This document shows, in pieces, positions 23,998 through 31,417 of a stretch of DNA of 64,000 nt; position 1 is the first letter of the stretch, and the number at the start of each line of letters is the position of its first letter. The translations under genes and the position numbers were made by a program. The stretch comes from Lachnospiraceae bacterium. Its GTDB lineage: Bacteria > Bacillota > Clostridia > Lachnospirales > Lachnospiraceae. The notes below the pieces were generated by a model that ran no database searches, had not been told where the DNA came from, and saw nothing but the letters and a program-made list of their open reading frames with translations. The stretch is taken from the NCBI GenBank assembly GCA_016286555.1, contig JAEETA010000001.1:124001-188000 (forward strand). Reading direction: 5' to 3'.

Positions 23998-24714
23998 TCA
24001 GCCGTTCCCCTCCGGGGGCAGCAGATCCATCACCGCCACATGATCCTTCAGTTCCTTCTCGTACTTCCGATAGTCCGGGATCCACTCCTCCACCGTCGCC
24101 CAGAAGGCAGGGCTGTGATCCTTGTGGAGAATATGGCTCAGCTCATGGACGATCACATAGTCGGCGCATTCCGGTGAAACCAGCATCAAATGCCAGCTTA
24201 AGTTGATCCGGTCGTCATGGCTGCAGGAGCCCCAGCGTCCGGTAGCACCCGTTATCTTAAGACTCTTATAGATCAAGCCCATGCGCTGAGCATACATGTC
24301 CAGCCGGGCGTTCAGATGATCTCTGGCCTGCTTTCGGATCCAGCGGATCAAAGCGTCAGCACCTGTTCCCTCCGGAAGAAGGAGCCTGTTCCCCTCCTTA
24401 CGGATCCGCTTCACGGTGCGGCTCATCTGCAGTTCCAGCTCTCCGCCCAGCCAGGGCAGGTGCTCTCCCGTTTTCACGGAAATGGGCGGGTGAAGTCTGT
24501 TCCGTTCCAGGGCTTCTCTGCGTTTTGCCTCGATCCACGCTTCCTTTTCCAGGACAAATTTCTGAATGGCGTACTCCGGCATGCGGATCGGAGCGTGGAT
24601 CACCACTTCCCCGTCCCTTCCCACCGCCACGGAAAGGGTCCTTCTGGTGGAACGGGTCAGGGTACATGGAATAGAACCAATCGTTATTTTTTTGTCCTTA
24701 GCAATTCTTGTCAT
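23998..24714 (-). CDS. YgjP-like M48/SprT-type zinc metallopeptidase
   Basis: The 238-residue protein has the zinc motif HELSHILHKDHSPAFW and the GRWGSCS stretch that characterises the DUF45/YgjP (UTP pyrophosphatase or WLM-like) family. There is no signal peptide. A beta-strand-rich N-terminus starts with TIGSIPCTLTRSTRRTLSV. The in-frame ATG lies inside the last codons of coaX, a 17-base overlap, with no clear ribosome binding site, so translation by coupling is likely. The substrate is unknown. E. coli YgjP is conserved but poorly characterised, so only the metallopeptidase-like fold can be stated. Confidence 0.85.
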   Translation of the reverse strand: MTRIAKDKKITIGSIPCTLTRSTRRTLSVAVGRDGEVVIHAPIRMPEYAIQKFVLEKEAWIEAKRREALERNRLHPPISVKTGEHLPWLGGELELQMSRTVKRIRKEGNRLLLPEGTGADALIRWIRKQARDHLNARLDMYAQRMGLIYKSLKITGATGRWGSCSHDDRINLSWHLMLVSPECADYVIVHELSHILHKDHSPAFWATVEEWIPDYRKYEKELKDHVAVMDLLPPEGNG

Positions 24715-25465
24715 AGAGGATCTTCAGTCCCTTCAACAGCAGATCGGGATCCAACTGGATCTTCCGCTTGCAGTGAGGAACGATGACGCCGGCCAGTCCG
24801 CCGGTTGCAATAACAGTCGTTTTTTCTCCCATTTCCTCCTCGAAGCGCTCGATCATACCGTCGATCCTGGAAGCCTCACCGTAGATGATACCACTCTTCA
24901 TGGCGTCGGAGGTATTGCGTCCGATGACGTTTTTCGGGGTGCTTAAGGAGATGCCGGGAAGGAGCGCGGTGCCCTGCACCAGGCTTCCCAGGGAGACATT
25001 TACACCGGGATAAATGATACCGCCGATGTAGTTTTTATCCTTATCAATGGCTGCGATGGTGGTCGCAGTGCCCATATCGATGACGATGTTGGGACAGCCG
25101 TAGACATTCATGGCCGCCACGGAGTCCACCACCAGGTCGGCGCCCATGGTTGCCGGATCGTCCAGCTTGATGTTGAGTCCGGTCTTCATGCCGGCCCCCA
25201 CCACCATGGGATTTTTGGAGATCACCTTCCGCACCGCATTTTTCAGCACATGGGTGAGGCGGGGCACAACGGAGGAAATGATGCAGCCTTCCACAGTTTG
25301 CAGATCCACCTTGTACAGCTCCATGATGGTCTTGATCAGAACGGCGTACTCCAGCTCGGTTTTTGCTTCATCCGTGGAGATGCGCTCGGTAAAGATGATC
25401 CGGTTTTCCCGGTCGATACAACCAACCACAATGTTGGTATTTCCCATATCAATCGCAAGTATCAT
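24698..25465 (-). CDS. coaX: type III pantothenate kinase
   Basis: The 255-residue protein begins ILAIDMGNTNIVVGC, the ASKHA phosphate-binding loop of CoaX. Further motifs are GADLVVDSVAA, VIDMGTATTIAAID, GGIIYPG and GRNTSDAMKSG. It makes 4'-phosphopantothenate, the first step of coenzyme A synthesis, in the cytoplasm and is not inhibited by CoA. Length matches the family. It lies directly downstream of the ECF S-component gene, which fits a pantothenate uptake and use unit. Confidence 0.96.
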   Translation of the reverse strand: MILAIDMGNTNIVVGCIDRENRIIFTERISTDEAKTELEYAVLIKTIMELYKVDLQTVEGCIISSVVPRLTHVLKNAVRKVISKNPMVVGAGMKTGLNIKLDDPATMGADLVVDSVAAMNVYGCPNIVIDMGTATTIAAIDKDKNYIGGIIYPGVNVSLGSLVQGTALLPGISLSTPKNVIGRNTSDAMKSGIIYGEASRIDGMIERFEEEMGEKTTVIATGGLAGVIVPHCKRKIQLDPDLLLKGLKILYDKNC

Positions 25466-25521
25466 GCTGTTTCTCCTTTAATAAGGGCAAAATACGCTTT
25501 CTCTTCTCATGATGCAAAGAG

Positions 25522-25551
25522 GGCGCAGTCCCCCTCACGGAAAACTGCGCC
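25522..25551 (-). terminator. hairpin terminator after the ECF gene
   Basis: GGCGCAGT and ACTGCGCC are exact complements around 14 bases. The T run after the stem on the minus strand is short (CTCTTTGC), so readthrough into coaX is possible. Confidence 0.55.
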
Positions 25552-25558
25552 GCCTTGA

Positions 25559-26152
25559 TCAGTTCTTTGCCTTTGCTACGGAACCGGTGGACAGTCCCTT
25601 GGCTGCGATGCCGATGATCTGCACGATCACAGTGGCAAGGATCATGTTGATCAGGAGCTCAACGATAAAGTTCATACCGACCAGACCGAAGATCAGATAT
25701 CTTCCCAGGCTCTCACCGCCGGCCCATTCCACGATGGTGCTCTTAAAGAAGAGCAGGCAACCGATCAGGAAGCATCCGGTGTTGGTAACGGGAGCTGCGA
25801 TCCCTGCAAGAATGACAGCGAACAACTTGTTGCTCTTCTGCAGTGCCAGGTAAACGGCACCGGCCACAACACCGGCCAGGATACCCTTACCCAGGCAGGT
25901 GACAACCGTACCGGGAACGCTGATGGCAAGGAACAGGGAAGCATCGGTAAGCAGAACCATCACACCGAACACAAAGCCCAGTCATGCGCCGCCAAGGATG
26001 CCGTAAAGAGCAGCGCCTACAATGATGGGAGCCAGAACCAGCGTGATACTGAACACGCCCAGGTGGATAAAGCTGCCCAAGAGCTGGAGCACGACCACCA
26101 CTGCGGTCATGAGACCCAGTCCTACGATCTTCATAGTCTTTTCATTTCTCAT
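25559..26152 (-). pseudogene. ECF transporter S component, interrupted by one in-frame TGA
   Basis: Two frames in the same phase make one typical S component of about 196 residues with six helices: MRNEKTMKIVGLGLMTAVVV... to GALYGILGGA, then a TGA at 25982-25984, then LGFVFGVMVLLTDASLFLA... onward. In related proteins as I remember them this site reads GAWLGFVFG, so TGA replaces a Trp codon TGG. No frameshift is needed. With coaX next door, the likely substrate is pantothenate. The ATG at 26152 has GGAGGAG eight bases upstream. It could be a pseudogene, a sequencing error or a recoded codon. Confidence 0.8.
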
Positions 26153-26189
26153 ATTCAATTCTCCTCCTGCTGATATTCCCGGGTCATCA

Positions 26190-26222
26190 CAGGATCCCGG
26201 CATGCCTTGCCGCGTCATCCTG
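26190..26222 (-). promoter_or_regulatory. leader hairpin of the ECF gene
   Basis: CAGGAT and ATCCTG form an outer stem, with GGCA/TGCC inside it. It lies in the leader of about 95 bases between the promoter and the start codon. It does not match a riboswitch I know. Confidence 0.35.
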
Positions 26223-26251
26223 CCCGCCCATTTGGGATACATCGCACAACA

Positions 26252-26280
26252 AATTTACCATATTCCCGGCTTAAGGTCAA
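26252..26280 (-). promoter_or_regulatory. promoter of the ECF gene
   Basis: TTGACC and TAAATT are separated by 17 bases, with TGG before the -10 box. This intact promoter argues that the ECF gene was active until recently, or is still expressed. Confidence 0.6.
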
Positions 26281-26320
26281 AACAATTCTTCGACAGCCGT
26301 TTGCAGGAGGACGCATCAAA

Positions 26321-26349
26321 AAAACAGCAGATCCGAAGATCTGCCGTTT
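26321..26349 (-). terminator. terminator after the 61-aa gene
   Basis: AAACGGCAGATC pairs with GATCTGCTGTTT around TTCG on the minus strand and is followed by seven T. The UUCG loop is especially stable. Confidence 0.85.
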
Positions 26350-26353
26350 GGGA

Positions 26354-26539
26354 TTATTCCGCTTTGATCGAGCAACTATACAGTTCAATTTCTTTCAAGG
26401 CCTGTTCTTCAGTCAATCCAAATCGGCGCTGGAGTCGCTCGGAAATAACATCCGTGGAGACTTCATCTTCCAGTTTATCCAGAATAAATGCACGAATACC
26501 TTCTTCCTTCAGATCCATAAAAAGCGCCATTTCTTTCAT
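26354..26539 (-). CDS. 61-aa protein resembling the C-terminus of Rpn-family proteins
   Basis: The ATG was chosen where GGAGGG lies eight bases upstream. The product starts MKEMALFMDLKEEGIRAF and ends FGLTEEQALKEIELYSCSIKAE. From memory, the stretch IRAFILDKLEDEV..IISERLQ-RRFGLTEEQA resembles the tail of Rpn-like (PD-(D/E)XK transposase-family) proteins of Lachnospiraceae, but the nuclease domain is missing. It may be a truncated remnant kept with its own ribosome binding site and terminator, or a stand-alone small regulator. It follows the DUF4214 gene by 44 bases on the same strand. Confidence 0.6.
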   Translation of the reverse strand: MKEMALFMDLKEEGIRAFILDKLEDEVSTDVISERLQRRFGLTEEQALKEIELYSCSIKAE

Positions 26540-26583
26540 ATAATCGGCCCTCCAATCTTCGTTCCGTCGCATATCTTTTCGAT

Positions 26584-29500
26584 TTACTGTGCCTGGATTT
26601 CTCCGCCGATCTCGATGCCTGCGTGATGGCACTGATCGATGAACTCGGGAGAACCGGTGAAGCCGTTTAAGACTTCCTCTCTGGTCTTGAGACCGGTATC
26701 CAGGTCGTTCAACCAGCCGCCAAAGCCGCCCTCGTCGGGTTCGCGGTTAAAGATGGCGTGATACAGGTCGGTCACATACTCTCCGTTGCTACGGTTCAGA
26801 TTCGAATACTCCTCACCGTTTAAGAAGGTGTTGACCATGACACGGGCGGTGACACCCGGCGTATGGTTTGCCATGTGGGTTACCCAGAAGTCCACCTCGT
26901 CCTGTGCGGGAACGCGGCCGAAGACGGTGTCGTAGAGGCTCACCACCAGGGTCTTTACAGGAGCCTCATTCGGGCATCCTGCGATGGTGCAATGGTCCCT
27001 CTGGATGGTGCCCAGGGCAGGGACATTGGAGAGGCCGGCGCCGGGGTTCACTTCATAGGCCTCGCACAGGTTGAAGAACTCGGGGCTCATGAGGAATCCC
27101 TGTACTACCATCTCTCTGGACCAGCCTTCGTCCAGGTAGAAGGTCCAGCCATCCTTACCGCCCTCATCCGCAGCTCTGTTAAAGAGGCCCAGGTAGAGGT
27201 AATCCAGGAAGTGGGAGTTACACATATTCCGGTCGATGAACTCGGGGCTGAAGATAAAGCCTGCTGCCGCCTGTCCTGCGGAGAGGGCACCGCTTTCAAT
27301 CTGTGCGGTCCAGCCGTCTACTTCCTCCTGCTCGGGTGCACGGTCCAGGAAGACATGATACAGACGGGTCACAAAGCTACTGACCGTACCGTCGTCGATC
27401 CAGTCGTCGTCGGGGTCCGGCTGCCGCTCTCCGATGGTCACGGTAAGAACCAGCGCATTCGTATCCGTATAGGCCGGCTGCACGCCAAAGGCCTTATACC
27501 AGACATAATAAGTCCCAATCTCCGTCCCGGTGGGAATGGCAGTTCCGAAGGCGCTGTCCGCCGGCGCAGTGCTGCTATTGCTTCCCAGAGCATATTTCAG
27601 GGTTCCGTTCTCCGCACTTCCCGCGGTGATGAGTTCCTGTGCACTGCCGCTGTATGTCAGAGAGCGGGCTGTCGGAGGATTCACCCGGGGCAGGCCGGGC
27701 AATACGGATATTCTAATAGTTATTGCATTATAAGTAGTATCTGACTCATATTCAATAGAAACTGCATATTCTTCCGAATATTGCAGGACGGTCATTTCTC
27801 CCGTTGTCTCATTGATCGTATACCCATCCTCTATCTTATGAAAACGAAAGCCTCCATTGGTTCCCGGATTTTCTACAGTAACAGGAATAATATAGCTTCC
27901 GGTCCCAAAGGTTATTACGTTACCGCCCTGGCGGATGCCAAGAACCGCTTCTTCCTTCGTTCGCACCGTAATCCGGATCACGGAATCCTCGTAGAACTCC
28001 GACCGAATCGTAATCGGGTATGTTTCGCTTGGACCAAATAGACTGGTTAACACCAGGTGAGAAGCGCTGTCGATGGATGCATGCTGCTGATTGACGGTAT
28101 TCAATCCGGTCATATCAATTGAATAAGAGAGGTTTCCGGCATCTGCGGGCATCAGGCTGCTAAGGGCCGGACTGACATATTCCCTGTTGGCCGGCATGTA
28201 GGCCTCAATAGAGCGATTCACCGCCCTCTTCTTCGCGATCACAAAATCCAACGTTGCAACGCCTCGTTTGTACTGTCCTGTAGCCGCAACAGTCGCCCGG
28301 ACTGTATAATTTCCGGGACGAGTCGGAACCGTCGTGGTATATTCCGAATCCGAAGCAGTACGTTCTTTGTATTCCCAGGTTACCGTGCCTTGCCCGGGAT
28401 TGCTGCCGGCCTGCAACTGGGGACGGACAGAAGTATCCCCATATCTCCATTCAGGTACCGTGATCTGAGGAGTGATTGCGGTTTTTTCCGCCAAAAGTGC
28501 TGCACCGTTCTGAAAACTCACCAGGCTGTCCTCGTTATCGGAATGAAACTTCTCTGCATCGGATGCCGTCATGGTATACCCATTGCCTTCCGCAATGGTC
28601 GAGTTCTCCTCTTGCGTTATGCCGATCCACGCTCCCTGTTCCAATTCTCCATTCAGCTGGATAGCCAAAGGGTAAGCGGAGGGGTAGGGATTATTCAAAT
28701 TTTCCTCGGTCGTGGTTCCGGAAATGATATTCCCTCTGATCACGGGAGACCCACTCATATACGCGTGAATAGCTGATAAAACAGGGGAATACAGTTTAAC
28801 GCCTCCCTGCCCGAACCTGTTCGCTATGTTATCCCGGATAGAACCACCGTTCATATACATGGTTCCAGAGACCAGTACGCCACTCCCTCCACTGCGCGCC
28901 CCAGTGAGTTCGTTCTCGGTGATGAGGCCTCCATTCATGGTAAAAGTACCTGCTACAGTGGCACTATTCTCGTCAAGCCTTGCCTCAACATAAACGCCGC
29001 CACCTCCACCTGTAGAACTGTTGGATTTCGAACAGTTCTGGCGGATGATGCCTCCGTTCATCACCATCGTGCCATAAACATGTACACCTCCACCGGACCC
29101 GGAAGTGCATAGATTTTGCTCGATCACGCCATTGTCCAGTATAAAATTCCCCTCTCTTGCTACATATACGCCGCCGCCGCTTACATAAGAAATCGTATTT
29201 CCCTTGATCCTACCACCGGTCATGCGGAAGGTGCCGCCACCTGCGACAGCAACACCGGCTCCGGGGTTGCTCCCGTAGTAGCCGCCGGTCAGCGTTCCGG
29301 TGCCATTGTATTCCGGTGCAGAAGCAGTGTTGCTGCTGTCTTCCAGTGTCAGTGATCCGTTAACACTCATAACCCTGGAATTTCCGTCGGAAGATGAACG
29401 CAGGCCCCGATCAATGGTATATCCGTTCAGATCCAGGACGACATATTTCCCTGCGGGAACAGTCAGTTGGGCGGATGTGTTGACAGACGAAGTCAAACGT

Positions 29501-29685
29501 AATCTCGTAGGATTGTTCTGATCTGTACTGGCACCTGCAAGAGCAGATGTCAGAAGGGCCTCAGACGATATCTCCTGATAGGTAGCAGCTGATGTAGCCC
29601 TCGCAGTCAATCCTGACAACGGGCTCAGCAGTAGCGCTGCCATCACGAGCATTGGCAGAAGCATTCGTTTCCATAGGTTCTTCAT
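26584..29685 (-). CDS. secreted beta-helix protein with DUF4214 repeats
   Basis: The protein (about 1033 residues from the ATG at 29685) has a signal peptide ending near LTARATSA. Residues about 60-400 form a right-handed beta-helix with recurring 'MNGGxIRxN' turns. Ig/MBG-like domains follow (about 440-750). Three to four DUF4214 units end the protein, each built on LY..xFxRxPd..g...W and SPEF; they resemble phycobilisome linker folds. No sortase signal is present. It is probably a large surface or matrix protein binding polysaccharide. The ATG has GGGAGAGGG upstream. The leader contains a strong attenuator-like hairpin. A C-terminal remnant of a second such gene lies at 31335. Confidence 0.85.
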   Translation of the reverse strand: MKNLWKRMLLPMLVMAALLLSPLSGLTARATSAATYQEISSEALLTSALAGASTDQNNPTRLRLTSSVNTSAQLTVPAGKYVVLDLNGYTIDRGLRSSSDGNSRVMSVNGSLTLEDSSNTASAPEYNGTGTLTGGYYGSNPGAGVAVAGGGTFRMTGGRIKGNTISYVSGGGVYVAREGNFILDNGVIEQNLCTSGSGGGVHVYGTMVMNGGIIRQNCSKSNSSTGGGGGVYVEARLDENSATVAGTFTMNGGLITENELTGARSGGSGVLVSGTMYMNGGSIRDNIANRFGQGGVKLYSPVLSAIHAYMSGSPVIRGNIISGTTTEENLNNPYPSAYPLAIQLNGELEQGAWIGITQEENSTIAEGNGYTMTASDAEKFHSDNEDSLVSFQNGAALLAEKTAITPQITVPEWRYGDTSVRPQLQAGSNPGQGTVTWEYKERTASDSEYTTTVPTRPGNYTVRATVAATGQYKRGVATLDFVIAKKRAVNRSIEAYMPANREYVSPALSSLMPADAGNLSYSIDMTGLNTVNQQHASIDSASHLVLTSLFGPSETYPITIRSEFYEDSVIRITVRTKEEAVLGIRQGGNVITFGTGSYIIPVTVENPGTNGGFRFHKIEDGYTINETTGEMTVLQYSEEYAVSIEYESDTTYNAITIRISVLPGLPRVNPPTARSLTYSGSAQELITAGSAENGTLKYALGSNSSTAPADSAFGTAIPTGTEIGTYYVWYKAFGVQPAYTDTNALVLTVTIGERQPDPDDDWIDDGTVSSFVTRLYHVFLDRAPEQEEVDGWTAQIESGALSAGQAAAGFIFSPEFIDRNMCNSHFLDYLYLGLFNRAADEGGKDGWTFYLDEGWSREMVVQGFLMSPEFFNLCEAYEVNPGAGLSNVPALGTIQRDHCTIAGCPNEAPVKTLVVSLYDTVFGRVPAQDEVDFWVTHMANHTPGVTARVMVNTFLNGEEYSNLNRSNGEYVTDLYHAIFNREPDEGGFGGWLNDLDTGLKTREEVLNGFTGSPEFIDQCHHAGIEIGGEIQAQ

Positions 29686-29729
29686 TTCCCTCTCCCTTCT
29701 AAAACTGCAGAACGTCTTCCAAAACAAAA

Positions 29730-29771
29730 ATCGCCTTTATGAGCAGAGCTCTCCCCACTCATAAAGACGAT
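29730..29771 (-). terminator. attenuator-like terminator in the DUF4214 leader
   Basis: On the minus strand ATCGTCTTTATGAG pairs with CTCATAAAGGCGAT (one G-U pair) over 14 bases, followed by TTTTTGTTTT. It lies about 45 bases before the start codon, and no gene lies upstream on that strand, so it can only act on the leader itself. Confidence 0.75.
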
Positions 29772-29911
29772 CTACTGATATGACTATGCTCCCGGATTCC
29801 GTAAAAAGGGCGCAATTACCCGTACAATGCGATGTGAAATCGTACCCTGCCCGAGCCATTCCCGTTACCCCTCTTACCGAAACGCAGAAACCAATCTCTG
29901 TTACGATCAAT
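29772..29911 (-). ncRNA. candidate aptamer region of the DUF4214 leader
   Basis: Between promoter and terminator lie about 134 transcribed bases. They can form GTACGAT/ATTGTAC around a ten-base loop, a small CAGAGA/TTTCTG stem, and G-rich single strands (GAGGGGTAACGGGAATGG). This layout fits a riboswitch or protein-dependent leader. It does not match the c-di-GMP-I, c-di-GMP-II, ydaO, glycine or SAM consensus as I remember them. The function is unproved. Confidence 0.4.
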
Positions 29912-29940
29912 AGTTTATCAAATTTTTAGATTTGTTTCAA
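29912..29940 (-). promoter_or_regulatory. promoter of the DUF4214 gene
   Basis: TTGAAA and TAAACT are separated by exactly 17 bases of AT-rich DNA. The expected transcript starts near 29905, giving a leader of about 220 bases. Confidence 0.7.
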
Positions 29941-30044
29941 TGAGGGGGTTCCGAATTCTCTGTTGCGTAGGTGATTCCCTCTTTACATCCGCCTGTGCCG
30001 ATGATATGCTACTAACTACCAATCAAATATGCCAAAAGGCATCC

Positions 30045-30064
30045 GGCCGTTTCGGCCACTTTTT
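30045..30064 (+). terminator. short terminator-like hairpin
   Basis: GGCCG and CGGCC pair around TTT and are followed by ACTTTTT. An ATGCC/GGCAT stem precedes it. No plus-strand gene lies upstream; it may insulate the Rpn promoter. Confidence 0.35.
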
Positions 30065-30103
30065 CCAATCATGAGCATCAACCTTTGACTACTTTCGCAT
30101 TCC

Positions 30104-30133
30104 TTGACAGTTTTGGAAAATTATCTGGATATT
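30104..30133 (+). promoter_or_regulatory. candidate promoter of the Rpn gene
   Basis: A perfect TTGACA is followed after 18 bases by GATATT. Transcription would begin near 30140, upstream of the mini-ORF. Confidence 0.45.
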
Positions 30134-30186
30134 TTTTCTTGCCTTCCGGGATATTTGGGGAATCTTTTTGAGGAGGTAAGTTTTGC

Positions 30187-30210
30187 ATGGAACAAAGCAT
30201 TAGAACATAG
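30187..30210 (+). other. seven-codon mini-ORF before the Rpn gene
   Basis: ATG GAA CAA AGC ATT AGA ACA TAG has a consensus AGGAGG ten bases upstream, stronger than the site of the Rpn gene itself. It may be a leader peptide or the decayed start of an older gene. Confidence 0.35.
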
Positions 30211-30264
30211 ATTTTCCTTGAAGTTACAAACATTACACGCCTATAATAAAAGGAGAAATCTATA

Positions 30265-31224
30265 TTGAAAAACAGCATTGAAAACGAAAACAAAGTAGCT
30301 GTCAGCACCAGCGAAACAAGCGCACAGGTCAGCAACCCGAATGTAAACCGGCAATACAAGGACAGATTTTTCAAATTCCTGTTCAACAACAAGAAAGCTC
30401 TTCTGTCCCTTTACAACGCCATCAACGGGACGGATTATGGCGATTCTGAAGCTATCGAGATCAACACCATCGAGAACTTTATCTACATGGGTATGAAGAA
30501 TGATCTCTCGTTTTTGATTGCATCTTCCCTCAACCTGTACGAGCAACAGAGCTCCGTTAATCCCAACATCCCACTTCGGGGATTCCTGTACCTCTCGAAG
30601 CTCTACCAGAAACTGTTTGGGAATCACACGGATCTATACAGCAGTAAGCAGCTTCCCCTTCCGACTCCTCAGTTCATTGTTTTCTTCAATGGCGATGACA
30701 AGGAAGAAGACCGGCGGGAGATGCGGATGAGTGATGCTTATTCCGGCTCCTGCAAGGGAACACCGGCGCTGGATTGTGTAGCCACCCTGATCAATATCAA
30801 TTACGGTCACAATGCGGAGCTGATGGAAAAATGCAGGGAGTTGAAAGGCTACGCCATCCTGATTGATAAGATCCGGACCAAAACGAAGACCGGAAGGAAC
30901 CTGGAAGACGCCGCAAATGAAGCCATCGACGAATGCATTAATGAGGATGTACTGGCAGACATCTTAACCACACATCGTGCGGAGGCAACCGATATGATCC
31001 TGGAAGAGTATAATGAGGAACTGCATATTCAAAATGAGAAGGAGATTTCCTTCGATGAGGGGAAGAAGCAGGGCATAGCGCAAGGAATACAGGTAACCAT
31101 TTTTTCACTCGTCAGCAAAGGAAATTTGACTGCCAACCAGGGCGCTGAGGAATTGGGGGTTTCCGTCATAGAACTGAAGAAAAAAATGGCAGAAGCCGGA
31201 TATCATATTCCGGAATCCGTATAA
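30265..31224 (+). CDS. Rpn family / PD-(D/E)XK nuclease transposase-like protein
   Basis: The 319-residue protein shows the family's opening QYKDRFFKFLFNNKKALLSLYNAINGTDY and its nuclease core MGMKNDLSFLIASSLNLYEQQSS, with catalytic Asp and the ExQ pair. NINYGHNAELMEKC, a family motif, follows. The C-terminal tail EGKKQGIAQGIQV is the repeat typical of Rpn proteins in Clostridia. E. coli RpnA stimulates RecA-independent recombination and is a DNA endonuclease. The start is TTG: AGGAG lies nine bases upstream and no ATG fits. It is transcribed away from the DUF4214 gene. Codon use is more AT-rich than in the neighbours, suggesting transfer. Confidence 0.85.
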   Translation: MKNSIENENKVAVSTSETSAQVSNPNVNRQYKDRFFKFLFNNKKALLSLYNAINGTDYGDSEAIEINTIENFIYMGMKNDLSFLIASSLNLYEQQSSVNPNIPLRGFLYLSKLYQKLFGNHTDLYSSKQLPLPTPQFIVFFNGDDKEEDRREMRMSDAYSGSCKGTPALDCVATLININYGHNAELMEKCRELKGYAILIDKIRTKTKTGRNLEDAANEAIDECINEDVLADILTTHRAEATDMILEEYNEELHIQNEKEISFDEGKKQGIAQGIQVTIFSLVSKGNLTANQGAEELGVSVIELKKKMAEAGYHIPESV

Positions 31225-31255
31225 TGCGATACCTCACCTTTCATAATGATGACAA

Positions 31256-31289
31256 AAGCTCCGGCAGATCTGAGAATCTGCCGGAGCTT
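31256..31289 (+). terminator. terminator after the Rpn gene
   Basis: AAGCTCCGGCAGAT and ATCTGCCGGAGCTT are exact complements around six bases. The T run after the stem is weak. Confidence 0.65.
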
Positions 31290-31334
31290 CCTTCGTATTC
31301 TATATCAATATTCTATTTTCAATAAACGATTAGA

Positions 31335-31412
31335 TCACCGGATCTCCCCGCCGATCTCGGTGCCGGTATGGTGGCACTTCCGCACAATGTCCAAAAGAAC
31401 AGATGGCGGTAG
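31335..31412 (-). pseudogene. C-terminal remnant of a second DUF4214 protein
   Basis: On the minus strand the frame ending at 31335 reads CHHTGTEIGGEIR and stop. The intact gene at 26584 ends CHHAGIEIGGEIQAQ. Only about 15-20 residues are clearly related; upstream of them the frame runs into the end of the adjacent membrane protein gene. This is best read as scar of a lost or recombined paralogue. Confidence 0.6.
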
Positions 31413-31417
31413 TTTCC

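Larger units (their letters stand above)
29686..30264. other. 579-base divergent intergenic region with two leaders
   Basis: No full gene was found. The minus half holds a promoter, a structured leader and a terminator hairpin for the DUF4214 gene. The plus half holds hairpins near 30029-30064, a TTGACA promoter, a strong ribosome binding site with a seven-codon mini-ORF, and the ribosome binding site of the Rpn gene. Confidence 0.7.

Noticed and set aside
24698-24714. Frameshift between coaX and the metallopeptidase
   Set aside because: Both proteins are complete at their family lengths; the 17-base overlap is ordinary translational coupling.
29912-30264. Complete insertion sequence around the Rpn gene
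   Set aside because: No terminal inverted repeats or target duplication were seen; Rpn proteins are not typical IS transposases.
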